This document shows, one piece after another, positions 15,115 through 24,345 of a stretch of 64,000 bases of DNA (positions within the stretch are counted from its first letter, which is position 1; every line of letters starts with the position of its first letter). The stretch is taken from the NCBI GenBank assembly GCA_020859945.1, contig JAJBVG010000003.1:1-64000 (forward strand). Direction: 5' to 3'. The notes under the pieces were generated by a model that was given only the letters and a program-made list of their open reading frames with translations, had not been told where the DNA came from and searched no databases. Source of the stretch: Clostridiales bacterium. Lineage in GTDB: Bacteria; Bacillota; Clostridia; Oscillospirales; Oscillospiraceae. The translations under genes were made by a program, and so were the position numbers.

Positions 15115-15519
15115 ATGCTTAACAGAACAGTCGACAAATCCGTGGAACGGGATTTCGGCAAAGGATTTCTCTTTTCCGAAAAGACGCTCAGCGTGACCGA
15201 AGAAACGCTGGAAACCTACAAAACTGGCACGCTGCAAAAGCCGTATGCGCAATATCAGACCGGAGAATACAAATACGACAAATGCGATGTGCTGGTGTAT
15301 ACCGGCGGGCAGTATCCAAAGGTGGTGCGTCTCTGCAAGGATATGCCTACCTTCGACTCCGGGGACCGGGAGTACGACTCCTGGCACGACCTGTATCTGG
15401 TGCAGGAGCAAAGCGGAACCATCCACGCCGTTTACTGCACGGGCGGGTATCGCATTGCCACGATTCGGGGATATGCCAAGGTGTATCAATACCCCCATGA
15501 ACTGAAACAATACTTTTAA
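15115..15519 (+). CDS. Hypothetical protein
   Basis: A 134-residue soluble protein rich in Tyr and Lys with no signal or membrane segment. It starts after AGGAGGAAGCAG, a near-ideal ribosome-binding site, and lies in a run of plus-strand genes between murI and a DUF1934 gene. Its codon use is AT-richer than the neighbours, suggesting a different history. No family recognised. Confidence 0.7.
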   Translation: MLNRTVDKSVERDFGKGFLFSEKTLSVTEETLETYKTGTLQKPYAQYQTGEYKYDKCDVLVYTGGQYPKVVRLCKDMPTFDSGDREYDSWHDLYLVQEQSGTIHAVYCTGGYRIATIRGYAKVYQYPHELKQYF

Positions 15520-15548
15520 CGGATAAAAACCGGAAAGGGCATCCATCT

Positions 15549-15995
15549 ATGACAGAGAAACAGACAAAAGACGTATTTATCTCCATCCTGGGCCTCCAGG
15601 ACTACGAGGGCACCGACGGGGACAGCGTGGAGCTGACCACCACCGGCAAGCTGACCCGGACGGCCCAGGGCTACCACCTGAGCTATCAGGAGAGCGCCCT
15701 GACCGGTATGGAGGGGACCCAGACCAACATCGAAATTTTCCCCCGCTCGGTGGTGCTGACCCGGACGGGGCAGGTCTGCTCGGAGATGGTCTTTGAGCAG
15801 GGCGTGCGGCACCTCTCCCTCTACAACACCCCCTATGGCAGCCTGGAGGTGGGAGTGGCCGCCCGGAAGATCCACTCCACCATCGGCGACCGGGGCGGAG
15901 AGCTGGAGGTCAACTACTCCATCGACATCGACCACCGACTGGCCGGGGAGAACTCCTTCTCCCTGAAGGTGCGGGAGGCCAAGGTGACCCAGTGA
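15549..15995 (+). CDS. DUF1934 family protein (YwiB-like)
   Basis: A 148-residue, mostly beta protein. The pattern VELTTTGKLTRTAQGYHLSYQES with a later LEVNYSIDIDHRLAGENSFSL fits DUF1934, a small calycin-like barrel of unknown ligand. In Bacillus the homologue ywiB lies next to argS. Here the next gene, overlapping by GTGA, is an ArgS-like fragment, so the classical gene pair is kept although its partner has lost the catalytic core. Confidence 0.85.
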   Translation: MTEKQTKDVFISILGLQDYEGTDGDSVELTTTGKLTRTAQGYHLSYQESALTGMEGTQTNIEIFPRSVVLTRTGQVCSEMVFEQGVRHLSLYNTPYGSLEVGVAARKIHSTIGDRGGELEVNYSIDIDHRLAGENSFSLKVREAKVTQ

Positions 15996-16687
15996 ATCCC
16001 CTGCTGGCGAAAGCCATTTCGCAGGCAGACGACCTGACCCGCGCCGCTCTGGGGGGCGACTGTCCGGTAAAGAGCCGCCCATCAAAACGGCGAACTGTGG
16101 CTAACGCCGCGCCCCGAGCGCTGGGGCTGGAAGGAGCAGAGCTGGTCGAGCGTATCGACCTGACGAGCAGCTGGTTCCAAAAGGTGGAGGCAGAGGGCGG
16201 TTATCTGAACTTTTTCCCCGCTTTGGCGTGGTACAATGCCGCCGTGGAGCAACTGCCCCCGGTGGGGCCGGAGGAGGCTCTGCCGACCATGAATGTGGAG
16301 TTTCCAGCCACTCTCCACCCGGCGGACTGGAGATTTTGGCAGGCCCTCCGGGGGACAGACCCTGACCCGGCGCTGATGTCCCGGCAGGACGCCGCCAACC
16401 CCGGCTGGCTGGTGCGGTACACCGCCCGGCGGCTGGCCGACCTGGAGCCGCGGGCAAGTGCGGCGCTGGACTGGACGGCGGAGCGACGGCAGCTGCTGTG
16501 GACGCTGGTTCAGTTTCCGCAGCAGGGGAACCGGCGGCGCGTGGCGGGGTATCTGCTGGCGCTGGCCGGGGAGATTTGGGACGTCGGCCCACAGGCCCTC
16601 CCGCTGGCGCTGAACCGGCACGGTCAGGCGGCGTTGAACGCCGGACTGAGGCGGGTTTTGGCGGAAAATCAGTGCAGGACGCAATAA
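15992..16687 (+). CDS. ArgS-like protein retaining only terminal tRNA-binding domains
   Basis: A 231-residue protein. Residues about 45-90 (VERIDLTSSWFQKVEAEGGY, then LNFFPALAWYN) resemble the N-terminal additional domain of arginyl-tRNA synthetase ('GPGFINF' region). Residues about 140-225 resemble the DALR anticodon-binding domain (LLWTLVQFPQQ, then a YLLALAGEIWD helix). The Rossmann catalytic core with HIGH and KMSK motifs is absent, and a full ArgS is about 560 residues. The frame is intact with no stop, and the GTG start overlaps the DUF1934 stop, so it looks like a maintained gene rather than debris. It may bind tRNA-Arg without charging it; a genuine ArgS must be elsewhere. Confidence 0.65.
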   Translation: MNPLLAKAISQADDLTRAALGGDCPVKSRPSKRRTVANAAPRALGLEGAELVERIDLTSSWFQKVEAEGGYLNFFPALAWYNAAVEQLPPVGPEEALPTMNVEFPATLHPADWRFWQALRGTDPDPALMSRQDAANPGWLVRYTARRLADLEPRASAALDWTAERRQLLWTLVQFPQQGNRRRVAGYLLALAGEIWDVGPQALPLALNRHGQAALNAGLRRVLAENQCRTQ

Positions 16688-16822
16688 AATCTTGCCTTTT
16701 ACAAAAAATTCACTCAAAGTGCGACAAAATCCCTTATACTGAAAGCAATAAGCGGCCTCTTTTGGGCCGCCGCAGAATTTTCCCAGGATACTCCTGAGCA
16801 AGAGGAGAGCGAGGTTATACCT

Positions 16823-17506
16823 ATGGCACTGAAAGTTTTGATCGTAGAGGACGACAGCAATATCGCCCAGCTGCTCCAGCTGTATCTGGAGAAGGAGGGC
16901 TTTGAGACTCAGGTGGCGGAGGACGGCAGCAAGGGCCTGAACCTGTTCCACGAGGGCAGCCCCGACCTGGTGCTGCTGGACATCATGCTGCCCGGCATGG
17001 ACGGGTGGACCGTCTGCAAAAAGATCCGGGAGACCTCCAAGGTCCCCATCATCATGATGACCGCCAAGGGGGAGACCATGGACAAGGTCAACGGCCTGGA
17101 GATGGGCGCGGACGACTACATCGTCAAGCCCTTCGAGATAAAAGAGGTGCTGGCCCGCATCCACGCGGTGCTGCGCCGCTACGGGTCCAAGGAGACCGCC
17201 GAAAAGAAGCTGACCTTTGACAAGCTGGTCATCAACATGGACTCCTACGAACTGCTGGTGGACGGCAAGCGGGTGGACACGCCCCCCAAGGAGATGGAGT
17301 TGCTGTTCCACCTGGCGTCCTCCCCCAACCGGGTGTTCACCCGGAACCAACTGCTGGACGAGGTGTGGGGCTTTGACTACTTTGGCGACAGCCGCACCGT
17401 GGACGTCCACATCAAACGCCTGCGGGAGAAGCTGGAGGGCGTCTCCCCCAAGTGGGGTCTGAAAACCGTCTGGGGCGTGGGCTATAAGTTCGAGCTGGAG
17501 ACCTGA
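16823..17506 (+). CDS. OmpR-family response regulator
   Basis: A 227-residue transcription factor. The receiver domain (1-115) has acidic residues at 10-11, phospho-acceptor Asp53, Thr80 and Lys102. The winged-helix DNA-binding domain spans about 130-225 (PPKEMELLFHLASSPNRVFTR, then TVDVHIKRLREKLE). It lies 13 bp upstream of a histidine kinase, forming a standard pair. Overall it resembles PhoP/RegX3-type regulators. The signal and targets are not visible. Confidence 0.95.
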   Translation: MALKVLIVEDDSNIAQLLQLYLEKEGFETQVAEDGSKGLNLFHEGSPDLVLLDIMLPGMDGWTVCKKIRETSKVPIIMMTAKGETMDKVNGLEMGADDYIVKPFEIKEVLARIHAVLRRYGSKETAEKKLTFDKLVINMDSYELLVDGKRVDTPPKEMELLFHLASSPNRVFTRNQLLDEVWGFDYFGDSRTVDVHIKRLREKLEGVSPKWGLKTVWGVGYKFELET

Positions 17507-17519
17507 CCGGAGGCGAGCC

Positions 17520-18956
17520 ATGAATAAGCGGATCGGTTCCATTTATCAACAGCATTTCCTGCTGACGGCGGGGGTGATCCTGCTGGCCTTCGCCATGCTG
17601 GGGGTTTCCTTTATGGTGCTGACCTATCGCTACGCCATCGGGGAGAAAAAGGACTCCATGAACAACAGCGCCACTTACATCACCAACATCGTGGGTATCT
17701 TCCTGGAGGACGGCAGAGACCTGGGGGACAGGCAGCTGGCGGAAAACCTGGTCTATGTGACCTCGGTGCCCGATGTGGACGTGCTGATCTGCCAGACCAG
17801 CGGCGCTGTCATCTACAGCTACGACGGCGACCAGAGCGGCGATGAGCTGAAAAGCGACACCGTCAGCCAGAGCATCCTGGAGGAGACTCTGGGGGGCGAC
17901 AACGGATACCAGGGCATGAGCGACCTGGGAGTGTATGACTCCTCCAAATTCGTCGTGGGCGCGCCGGTGGTGGTCTTGGACCAGCTGGCGGGGTTTGTGT
18001 TCGTCACCGCCAGCACGGAAAACCTGACCTCTTTGTGGCGGACCTTCGGTATCCTGTTCCTCGTCACGGCGGTGGTGGTGTTGCTGCTGGCGTTCCTCTC
18101 CAGCTTTTTCACCACCCGGCGGCAGTCCCGTCCCTTGCAGGAGATGACCGACGTGGTCAACCGCTTCGGCATGGGAGAGTATGACCTGCGGGTGAAGGAT
18201 TACCACCGGAGAGACGAGGTCGGCCAGTTGGCAACGGCATTCAACACCATGGCAGACTCCATCGCCAGTGCCGAGGCGAGGCGGCAGGAATTCGTGGCCA
18301 ACATCTCCCACGAGCTGAAAACCCCCATGACCACCATCGCGGGGTTCAGCGACGGTATTCTGGACGGCACCATTCCGCCGGAGAAGCAGCGGGAGTGCCT
18401 CCAGGTCATCTCGGACGAGACCCGGCGGTTGAGCCGCCTGGTGCGGCGGATGCTGGACATGAGCCAGCTCTCCGCGAAAGAGCAGGGGGACATCTGCCAG
18501 TCCCAGTTCAACGGGGTGGAGACCTTCGCCCAGGTGCTCATCAGCCTGGAGCGGAAGATCACCAGCCGGGGACTGGACGTGGACGTGAATTTCCCGGACC
18601 AGGACGTGATGGTGTGGGGCGACCCGGACTCCATTACCCAGGTGTGCTACAACCTGATGGACAACGCCATCAAGTTTGCTACTCCCGGCACCGCCATCGG
18701 CGTGTCCATCGTCCCCAAGGGGAACAAGGCGTGGTTCTCGGTGCGCAACACCGGCGAGACCATCCCGCCGGAGGAGCTGGGCATGATTTTTGACCGGTTC
18801 CACAAGAGCGACCGCTCCCGCAGCCTGGACAAGGAGGGCGTGGGCCTGGGCCTCTATATCGTCAAGACGATTTTGAACAACCACAAGGAGACCATCACCG
18901 TCACCAGCGAGAACGGGGTCACGGAGTTCAAATTCAGCCTGACCCTGGCGGAATGA
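17520..18956 (+). CDS. Membrane sensor histidine kinase (HisKA)
   Basis: A 478-residue sensor. TM1 is at about 13-36, the extracytoplasmic sensor at 37-172 (acidic, with a PDC/CACHE-like pattern) and TM2 at about 173-197. A HAMP domain follows at 200-252. HisKA has phospho-acceptor His264 in NISHELKTP, and HATPase has NLMDNAIKFA and GVGLGLYIVK. It pairs with the response regulator immediately upstream. The ligand is unknown. Confidence 0.95.
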   Translation: MNKRIGSIYQQHFLLTAGVILLAFAMLGVSFMVLTYRYAIGEKKDSMNNSATYITNIVGIFLEDGRDLGDRQLAENLVYVTSVPDVDVLICQTSGAVIYSYDGDQSGDELKSDTVSQSILEETLGGDNGYQGMSDLGVYDSSKFVVGAPVVVLDQLAGFVFVTASTENLTSLWRTFGILFLVTAVVVLLLAFLSSFFTTRRQSRPLQEMTDVVNRFGMGEYDLRVKDYHRRDEVGQLATAFNTMADSIASAEARRQEFVANISHELKTPMTTIAGFSDGILDGTIPPEKQRECLQVISDETRRLSRLVRRMLDMSQLSAKEQGDICQSQFNGVETFAQVLISLERKITSRGLDVDVNFPDQDVMVWGDPDSITQVCYNLMDNAIKFATPGTAIGVSIVPKGNKAWFSVRNTGETIPPEELGMIFDRFHKSDRSRSLDKEGVGLGLYIVKTILNNHKETITVTSENGVTEFKFSLTLAE

Positions 18957-18966
18957 GGTGTTGCGA

Positions 18967-19350
18967 ATGAGACCCTGTGTGTTGTTCTTCGGCGCAAAGG
19001 CGCTGGAAGGCCCCATGGTGCAAAACGCTCTGTCTCCGCTGGGGCTGGAGGTGCGCGTGCCGGAGCGGGCCAGGTACAGCCAGCCCATCGGCCTGCTGGC
19101 CGGAGACGGGCCGCTGTCGCCGGTGAAACAGGGCGGCGCGCAGACCTTGGCCGCGCCGGTGCTGGTGTTCTGCGGCGTGCCGGAGGAGACAGTAGACCGG
19201 GCGCTGGACGCCCTCCGGGGTGCGGGACTGTGTACCGGCGCGCTGAAAGCCGTCCTGACCCCCGCCAACCAGTATTGGAACGCGCCCATGCTGGCCCGGG
19301 AACTGGTGAAGGAACACCGGAAGTTTGAACAGCGGGCAAAAAAGCGGTGA
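18967..19350 (+). CDS. DUF3783 family protein
   Basis: A 127-residue protein. The segment VLVFCGVPEETVDRALDALR, followed by LKAVLTPANQYW and a final basic EHRKFEQRAKKR, matches the DUF3783 pattern. Its function is unknown. The ATG at 18967 is chosen because GAGGTG lies six bases upstream; an in-frame GTG at 18958 is less well placed. It sits 10 bp after the kinase stop, so it is likely the third gene of the two-component operon. Confidence 0.8.
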   Translation: MRPCVLFFGAKALEGPMVQNALSPLGLEVRVPERARYSQPIGLLAGDGPLSPVKQGGAQTLAAPVLVFCGVPEETVDRALDALRGAGLCTGALKAVLTPANQYWNAPMLARELVKEHRKFEQRAKKR

Positions 19351-19393
19351 GACTGCGGTTTTCTGCCCAAATAAAAGCATATTTGCCCGAAAG

Positions 19394-19426
19394 CGGCTCT
19401 CTCCAAAGGGAGGGAGCCGTTTTTTA
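19394..19426 (+). terminator. Terminator of the two-component operon
   Basis: CGGCTCTCTCC and GGGAGGGAGCCG form the stem, followed by T6 at 19420-19425. The rest of 19427-19540 carries a GGCGGAGGGGTTTTCG module also found in the MITE-like repeats. Confidence 0.85.
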
Positions 19427-19540
19427 TGGTAGGATCGTCCTGCGGGGAAACCCCTTCGTCGCGGCTGACGCGGTGGCGGAGGGGTTTTCGACACGTGGCT
19501 GCCACAAAGAGTCAGAGCCAACCAAAAGAATTTTTATTTT

Positions 19541-19583
19541 ACCCTATTTACCTATTGACTTTATAGGGTTATTGTGCTATGAT
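19541..19583 (+). promoter_or_regulatory. cysK promoter with overlapping inverted-repeat operator
   Basis: TTGACT (19555-19560), 17-bp spacer, TATGAT (19578-19583). ACCCTAT (19541-19547) and ATAGGGT (19563-19569) flank and overlap the -35, and CCTAT (19551-19555) also mirrors ATAGG. A repressor bound here would block RNA polymerase. By analogy with cysteine-responsive Rrf2 regulators such as CymR, this may be a sulfur-control operator; that is inference, and no Rrf2 gene is in the window. Confidence 0.6.
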
Positions 19584-19746
19584 ACCCTCATCCGGTTTCC
19601 AGAGGGCCGGCACTTCACGGAAAGAATGTGTTACAATGAAGCGTTTTTCCTTTTCCCGATGTCGGGCGCGCTGAACAAACCCCGAACGGAAGAATGTTGA
19701 ATAATAATCGCAAAATCGTGTTTTACCGCTGAAAGGAGCGTTTCTT

Positions 19747-20679
19747 ATGGCAATTTATCACTCTGTCATTGATTTGGTGGGCAACACCCCTCTGCTGGAG
19801 CTGACCAACTACGAGGCCAAAAACAATCTCCAAGCCACTCTGCTGGCCAAGCTGGAGTATTTCAACCCCGCCGGGTCCGTCAAGGACCGCATTGCCAAGG
19901 CCATGATCGAGGACGCGGAGGCCAAGGGCCTGCTGACCCCCGACTCCGTCATCATCGAACCCACTTCTGGCAACACCGGCATTGGCCTGGCCGCCGTCGC
20001 CACCGCCAAGGGCTACCGCATCATCATCGTCATGCCGGAGACCATGAGCATCGAGCGGCGGAACCTAATGAAAGCCTACGGCGCGGAGCTGGTGCTGACC
20101 GAGGGGGCCAAGGGCATGAAGGGGGCCATCGCCAAGGCCGATGAGCTGGCGCAGGAAATTCCCAACGCCTTCATCCCCGGCCAGTTCGTCAACCCAGCCA
20201 ACCCCGCCGCTCACAAAGCCACCACCGGCCCGGAGATTTGGGCCGACACTGAGGGCAAGGTGGACATCTTTGTGGCAGGCGTGGGCACCGGCGGCACCAT
20301 CACCGGCGTGGGTTCCTACCTGAAAGAGCAGAACCCCAACGTGAAAATCGTCGCCGTGGAGCCGCTTAGTTCCCCCGTCCTGTCCCAGGGCAAGGGCGGC
20401 AGCCACAAGATCCAAGGCATCGGCGCGGGCTTCGTCCCCGACACGCTGGATACCTCCATCTACGACGAGATTATCCCCGTCTCCAACGAGGACGCTTTCC
20501 ACACCGGAAACGCCGTGGCAAAGACCGAGGGCGTGCTTGTGGGCATCTCCTCCGGCGCGGCGGTGTGGGCTGCCACCCAGCTGGCCCAGCGCCCGGAGAA
20601 CAAGGGTAAGGTCATCGTGGTGTTGCTGCCCGACACCGGCGACCGCTATCTCTCTACCCCCCTGTTCCAGGACGAATAA
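19747..20679 (+). CDS. cysK: Cysteine synthase A (O-acetylserine sulfhydrylase)
   Basis: PLP enzyme forming cysteine from O-acetylserine and sulfide. Lys46 in [11 protein letters not shown] is the cofactor lysine, [11 protein letters not shown] (about residues 72-82) binds substrate and phosphate, and [12 protein letters not shown] binds the PLP phosphate. The 310-residue length is standard. It starts after GAAAGGAGCG. It is followed within 130 bp by an O-acetylhomoserine sulfhydrylase, making a sulfur-assimilation operon. Confidence 0.96.
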   Translation: MAIYHSVIDLVGNTPLLELTNYEAKNNLQATLLAKLEYFNPAGSVKDRIAKAMIEDAEAKGLLTPDSVIIEPTSGNTGIGLAAVATAKGYRIIIVMPETMSIERRNLMKAYGAELVLTEGAKGMKGAIAKADELAQEIPNAFIPGQFVNPANPAAHKATTGPEIWADTEGKVDIFVAGVGTGGTITGVGSYLKEQNPNVKIVAVEPLSSPVLSQGKGGSHKIQGIGAGFVPDTLDTSIYDEIIPVSNEDAFHTGNAVAKTEGVLVGISSGAAVWAATQLAQRPENKGKVIVVLLPDTGDRYLSTPLFQDE

Positions 20680-20690
20680 AGGAGTTTCCC

Positions 20691-20756
20691 ATGACTGTTT
20701 CCTTCCCCCGGCTGCTGCGGCACAACTTCCGCTTTGGGCGAATGTGTACTGGATGA
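20691..20756 (+). CDS. Possible 21-residue peptide between cysK and metY
   Basis: An ATG at 20691 follows AAAGGAG with good spacing and reads a 21-residue Arg/Phe-rich peptide ending in RMCTG before TGA. The peptide is not recognised. It could be a translated spacer ORF or a leader peptide affecting metY. The strong ribosome-binding site is the main support; the position just after a stop codon could be coincidence. Confidence 0.35.
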   Translation: MTVSFPRLLRHNFRFGRMCTG

Positions 20757-20808
20757 ACTTTGAGGCAACACCAACAATTTCATCTTAATTCAGAAAGAGG
20801 TACACATC

Positions 20809-22104
20809 ATGGCAAAAATTACTGATACTTCCAAATGGGCATTCGAGACCAAGCAGCTCCACATCGGCCAGGAGGACTACGACCACACCTCCGATGCCCG
20901 GGCCGTCCCCATCTACCAGACCACTTCCTATGTCTTTCGGGACTGCGACCACGCCGCCGCCCGCTTCGGCCTGGCCGATTCCGGCAACATCTATGGCCGC
21001 CTGACCAACTCCACCCAGGGGGTGTTTGAGGACCGCATCGCCGCTCTGGAGGGCGGTGTGGCGGGTCTGGCTGTGGCCACCGGCGCCGCCGCCATCACCT
21101 ACAGCATTCAGGCGCTGGCCAAAGAGGGCGAGCACATCGTTGCCCAAAAGACCATCTACGGCGGCAGCTACAACCTGCTGGAGCACACCTTGCCCCTGTA
21201 CGGCATTTCCACCACCTTTGTGGACGCCCACAATCTGACCGAGCTGGAAAACGCCATTCAGCCCAACACCAAGGCGGTCTACATCGAGACCCTGGGCAAT
21301 CCCAACTCTGACATCCCGGACATCGACGCCATCGCGGACATCGCCCACAAGCACGGCCTGCCTTTGGTCATCGACAACACCTTCGGCACCCCCTACCTCA
21401 TCCGTCCCATCGAGCACGGCGCGGACATCGTGGTCCACTCTGCCACCAAGTTCATCGGCGGCCACGGTACCACCCTGGGCGGCGTCATCGTGGACGGCGG
21501 CACCTTCGATTGGGCTGCCAGCGGGCGCTATCCCTGGATCTCCGAACCCAACCCCAGTTACCACGGGGTCAAATTCACCGAGGCCGCAGGCCCGGCCGCT
21601 TTCGCCACCTATATTCGGGCCATTCTCCTGCGGGACACCGGCTCCACCATCTCCCCCTTTGCCGCGTTCCTGCTGCTCCAGGGTACCGAGACCCTGTCCC
21701 TGCGGCTGGAGCGCCACGCGGAGAACACCAAGAAGGTGGTGGAGTACCTGGTCAACCATCCCAAGGTGGAGCACGTCAATCACCCTTCTCTGCCTGACCA
21801 CCCCGACTACGCCCTGTATGAGAAATACTTCCCTAACGGCGGCGCGTCCATCTTCACCTTTGAAATCAAGGGCGGCCAGAAAGAGGCGTTTGAATTCATT
21901 GACCGGCTCCAAATCTTCTCCCTGCTGGCAAACGTGGCCGACGTGAAGAGCTTGGTCATCCACCCGGCCACCACCACCCACTCCCAGCTCAGCCCGGAGG
22001 AGCTGCTGGACCAGGGCATCAAGCCCAACACCATCCGCCTCTCCATTGGCACCGAGAACATCAATGACATCATTGCCGATTTGGACCAGGCATTTGGTGA
22101 CTGA
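20809..22104 (+). CDS. metY: O-acetylhomoserine aminocarboxypropyltransferase (sulfhydrylase)
   Basis: Cys/Met-metabolism PLP enzyme, 431 residues. It makes homocysteine from O-acetylhomoserine and sulfide. The PLP lysine is Lys214 in SATKFIGGHG, and YGRLTNSTQ with LEGGVAGLA are family motifs. The length of about 430 separates it from cystathionine gamma-synthase/lyase (about 380). It begins after AGAAAGAGG and is the last gene of the cysK operon. Confidence 0.93.
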   Translation: MAKITDTSKWAFETKQLHIGQEDYDHTSDARAVPIYQTTSYVFRDCDHAAARFGLADSGNIYGRLTNSTQGVFEDRIAALEGGVAGLAVATGAAAITYSIQALAKEGEHIVAQKTIYGGSYNLLEHTLPLYGISTTFVDAHNLTELENAIQPNTKAVYIETLGNPNSDIPDIDAIADIAHKHGLPLVIDNTFGTPYLIRPIEHGADIVVHSATKFIGGHGTTLGGVIVDGGTFDWAASGRYPWISEPNPSYHGVKFTEAAGPAAFATYIRAILLRDTGSTISPFAAFLLLQGTETLSLRLERHAENTKKVVEYLVNHPKVEHVNHPSLPDHPDYALYEKYFPNGGASIFTFEIKGGQKEAFEFIDRLQIFSLLANVADVKSLVIHPATTTHSQLSPEELLDQGIKPNTIRLSIGTENINDIIADLDQAFGD

Positions 22105-22142
22105 CCGGCCATACGGCGCAGGAAAAGAACATAAGAGTACAA

Positions 22143-22183
22143 AAACGCTCGAATCCAACTTTTCAGTCTGGATTCGAGCGTTT
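22143..22183. terminator. Bidirectional terminator between metY and UPF0210 gene
   Basis: A perfect 15-bp stem (22143-22157 with 22169-22183), A-run on one side and TTTAC on the other; it serves converging transcripts. Confidence 0.9.
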
Positions 22184-22201
22184 ACTTGTGATAAAAGCCA
22201 A

Positions 22202-23560
22202 TCAGTTCTTCAAACTGTTCAGCGGCGCGGGAATACGTCCCCCACGGGCGATGAAATCCGCCGAACTCTCCTTGTGGACGGGCATCACCGGGGCGGTCCC
22301 CAGTAGGCCGCCCATTTCCACGGTGTCGCCTACGCCCTTGCCGGGGGCGGGGATGACCCGGACGGCGGTGGTCTTGTTGTTGATCATGCCAATGGCGGCC
22401 TCGTCCGCGATGATGGCGGCGATGGTCTCCGCAGGAGTGTCGCCGGGAATGGCAATCATGTCCAGTCCCACGGAACAGACGCAGGTCATGGCCTCCAGCT
22501 TGTCAATGCCCAGCGCGCCGGAGCGGGCGGCGGCGATCATTCCCTCGTCCTCAGAGACGGGGATAAACGCGCCGGAGAGCCCCCCTACGCTGCTGGACGC
22601 CATCACGCCGCCCTTTTTCACCGCGTCGTTCAGCAGAGCCAGGGCCGCGGTGGTGCCGTGGGTGCCGCAGGTCTCCAGACCCATCTCCTCCAGGATGCGG
22701 GCCACAGAATCCCCTACCGCCGGGGTGGGTGCCAGGGACAGGTCTACGATACCAAAGGGTACGTCCAGCCGCTGGCTGGCTTCGCGGGCCACCAGCTGGC
22801 CCATACGGGTGACCCGGAAAGCGGTCTTTTTCACCGTCTCCGCCACTTCGTCGAAGGGCTGGCCCTTGACGGACTGGAGGGCGTGATACACCACGCCGGG
22901 GCCGGAGACCCCCACGTTGATGATGCTCTCCGCCTCGCCTACGCCGTGGAAGGCGCCCGCCATGAAGGGGTTGTCCTCCACGGCGTTGCAGAACACCACC
23001 AGCTTGGCGCAGCCGAAGCCGTCCCGGTCAGCGGTGCGCAGGGCGGTCTTTTTCACCGTCTCGCCCATCAGCCGCACCGCGTCCATGTTGATGCCCGCTC
23101 TTGTAGACCCCACGTTGACGGAGGAGCAGACGAAGTCGGTCTCCGCCAGGGCCTCCGGGATGGAGGCGATGAGCTTGCGGTCCGCGGCGGTCATGCCCTT
23201 CTGCACCAGAGCGGAGTAACCGCCAATGAAGTTGACGCCGCAGGTCTTGGCGGCCCGGTCCAGGGCCTTAGCGAAGGGGACGTAGTCGCTGGTCTCGCTG
23301 GCGGCGGCCACCAGCGCCATGGGGGTGACGGAAATGCGCTTGTTGACGATGGGGATGCCGAATTCCCGCTCGATTTGCTCACCGGTTTTCACCAGATTCT
23401 CCGCCGTGCGGCAGATTTTGTCGTAAATTTTCCGACAGGCGGCCTCCGGGTCGGGGTCGCAGCAGCTGAGCAGCGAGATGCCCATGGTGATGGTGCGGAT
23501 GTCCAGGTGCTGCTGGTCGATCATGTCGATGGTTTCTAAAATTTCGTTTCTGCTGAGCAT
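22202..23560 (-). CDS. UPF0210 (DUF711) family protein
   Basis: A 452-residue cytoplasmic protein of the UPF0210 family, distantly related by fold to PFL-like proteins; its activity is unknown. Family hallmarks are [12 protein letters not shown] near residue 24 and [20 protein letters not shown] in the middle. It follows an ACT-domain gene of the UPF0237 family by 13 bp on the same strand, the conserved arrangement in Firmicutes, suggesting an amino-acid-sensing partner. Confidence 0.92.
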   Translation of the reverse strand: MLSRNEILETIDMIDQQHLDIRTITMGISLLSCCDPDPEAACRKIYDKICRTAENLVKTGEQIEREFGIPIVNKRISVTPMALVAAASETSDYVPFAKALDRAAKTCGVNFIGGYSALVQKGMTAADRKLIASIPEALAETDFVCSSVNVGSTRAGINMDAVRLMGETVKKTALRTADRDGFGCAKLVVFCNAVEDNPFMAGAFHGVGEAESIINVGVSGPGVVYHALQSVKGQPFDEVAETVKKTAFRVTRMGQLVAREASQRLDVPFGIVDLSLAPTPAVGDSVARILEEMGLETCGTHGTTAALALLNDAVKKGGVMASSSVGGLSGAFIPVSEDEGMIAAARSGALGIDKLEAMTCVCSVGLDMIAIPGDTPAETIAAIIADEAAIGMINNKTTAVRVIPAPGKGVGDTVEMGGLLGTAPVMPVHKESSADFIARGGRIPAPLNSLKN

Positions 23561-23573
23561 CTGTCCACCCCCG

Positions 23574-23843
23574 TCAGATGCGGTGCATGGCGTTGAAGAT
23601 GTCCTCCCGCTGGGCGCGGATGGTCAGATTCAGGCTCTTGCCCTCCTCCTCCAGCAGCTTCACCAGCTCAGCGAAGGGCAGCTCCGCGTCGGTGACATCC
23701 ACCATCATGATCATGGTGAAGTATTCCTGCATGACGGTCTGGCTGATGTCCAGCACGTTGACCCTCTGCTGGGACAGCAGGGCGCACACGTCGGCGATGA
23801 TGCCCACCCGGTCCTTGCCGATGACGGTAACGATTGCGTGCAT
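23574..23843 (-). CDS. ACT domain protein (UPF0237)
   Basis: An 89-residue single ACT domain. It begins [19 protein letters not shown], with the DRVGI(I/V)A ligand-loop signature. ACT domains bind small ligands, often amino acids. It is co-transcribed with the UPF0210 gene and probably regulates it. Confidence 0.93.
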   Translation of the reverse strand: MHAIVTVIGKDRVGIIADVCALLSQQRVNVLDISQTVMQEYFTMIMMVDVTDAELPFAELVKLLEEEGKSLNLTIRAQREDIFNAMHRI

Positions 23844-23883
23844 AAAGCGCTCTCCTTTTCTCTGTCGTGCCGGTGGTTCCGGT

Positions 23884-24147
23884 TTAGGCTTCTTCCGCGT
23901 CCCCCTGGACCTCTTTCACGGTCAGGAACGGCGCGACGTTCTTTTGGAACAGCACACCCTCCTCGTCGTCGTGGACGCGGACGGTGACGGGCCGGTTCAG
24001 GTCGATGGAGAAGAGGGCCATAATGCTCTTGCCGTCCACCACGTAGCGGCCGGAGAGTACGTCGATGTCGCAGCGCAGCACCGTGGTAACGTCCACGAAC
24101 TTTTTCACGCTGTCGATGGAATTTAAAGTGACCTGATAGAATTTCAT
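23884..24147 (-). CDS. HPr-fold protein lacking the phospho-histidine
   Basis: An 87-residue HPr-like protein. The segment SGRYVVDGKSIMALFSIDL (residues 32-50) matches the HPr region around regulatory Ser46, with Ser41 at that place. The N-terminal region, where HPr has His15 in a GIHARP motif, reads NSIDSVKKFVDV and has no histidine. It therefore cannot act as a normal PTS phosphocarrier. Comparable proteins are widespread in Clostridia without known function. The start at 24147 is preceded by TGGAGGTCTGC. Confidence 0.8.
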   Translation of the reverse strand: MKFYQVTLNSIDSVKKFVDVTTVLRCDIDVLSGRYVVDGKSIMALFSIDLNRPVTVRVHDDEEGVLFQKNVAPFLTVKEVQGDAEEA

Positions 24148-24203
24148 AATGCAGACCTCCAGTGCAAGCGGTCCTTTTCCAACGGATATCCGGGGAAAAA
24201 GAC

Positions 24204-24232
24204 TGTACAAGATGTGAGAAATCCGGTATAAT
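24204..24232 (+). promoter_or_regulatory. Promoter of mtaB
   Basis: TGTACA (24204-24209), 17-bp spacer and perfect TATAAT (24227-24232). The TGTACA is weak as a -35. Confidence 0.55.
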
Positions 24233-24345
24233 ACCCCTGTACTGTTGCGTACAGGCAGCCGGGCGGCCCAAGAGCAGGGTTCGCCTTGTTGTCATTATAG
24301 CGTACCTGCCCGCCAAAAACAAGCTGTAGAAAGCCGGTTCTCTTT

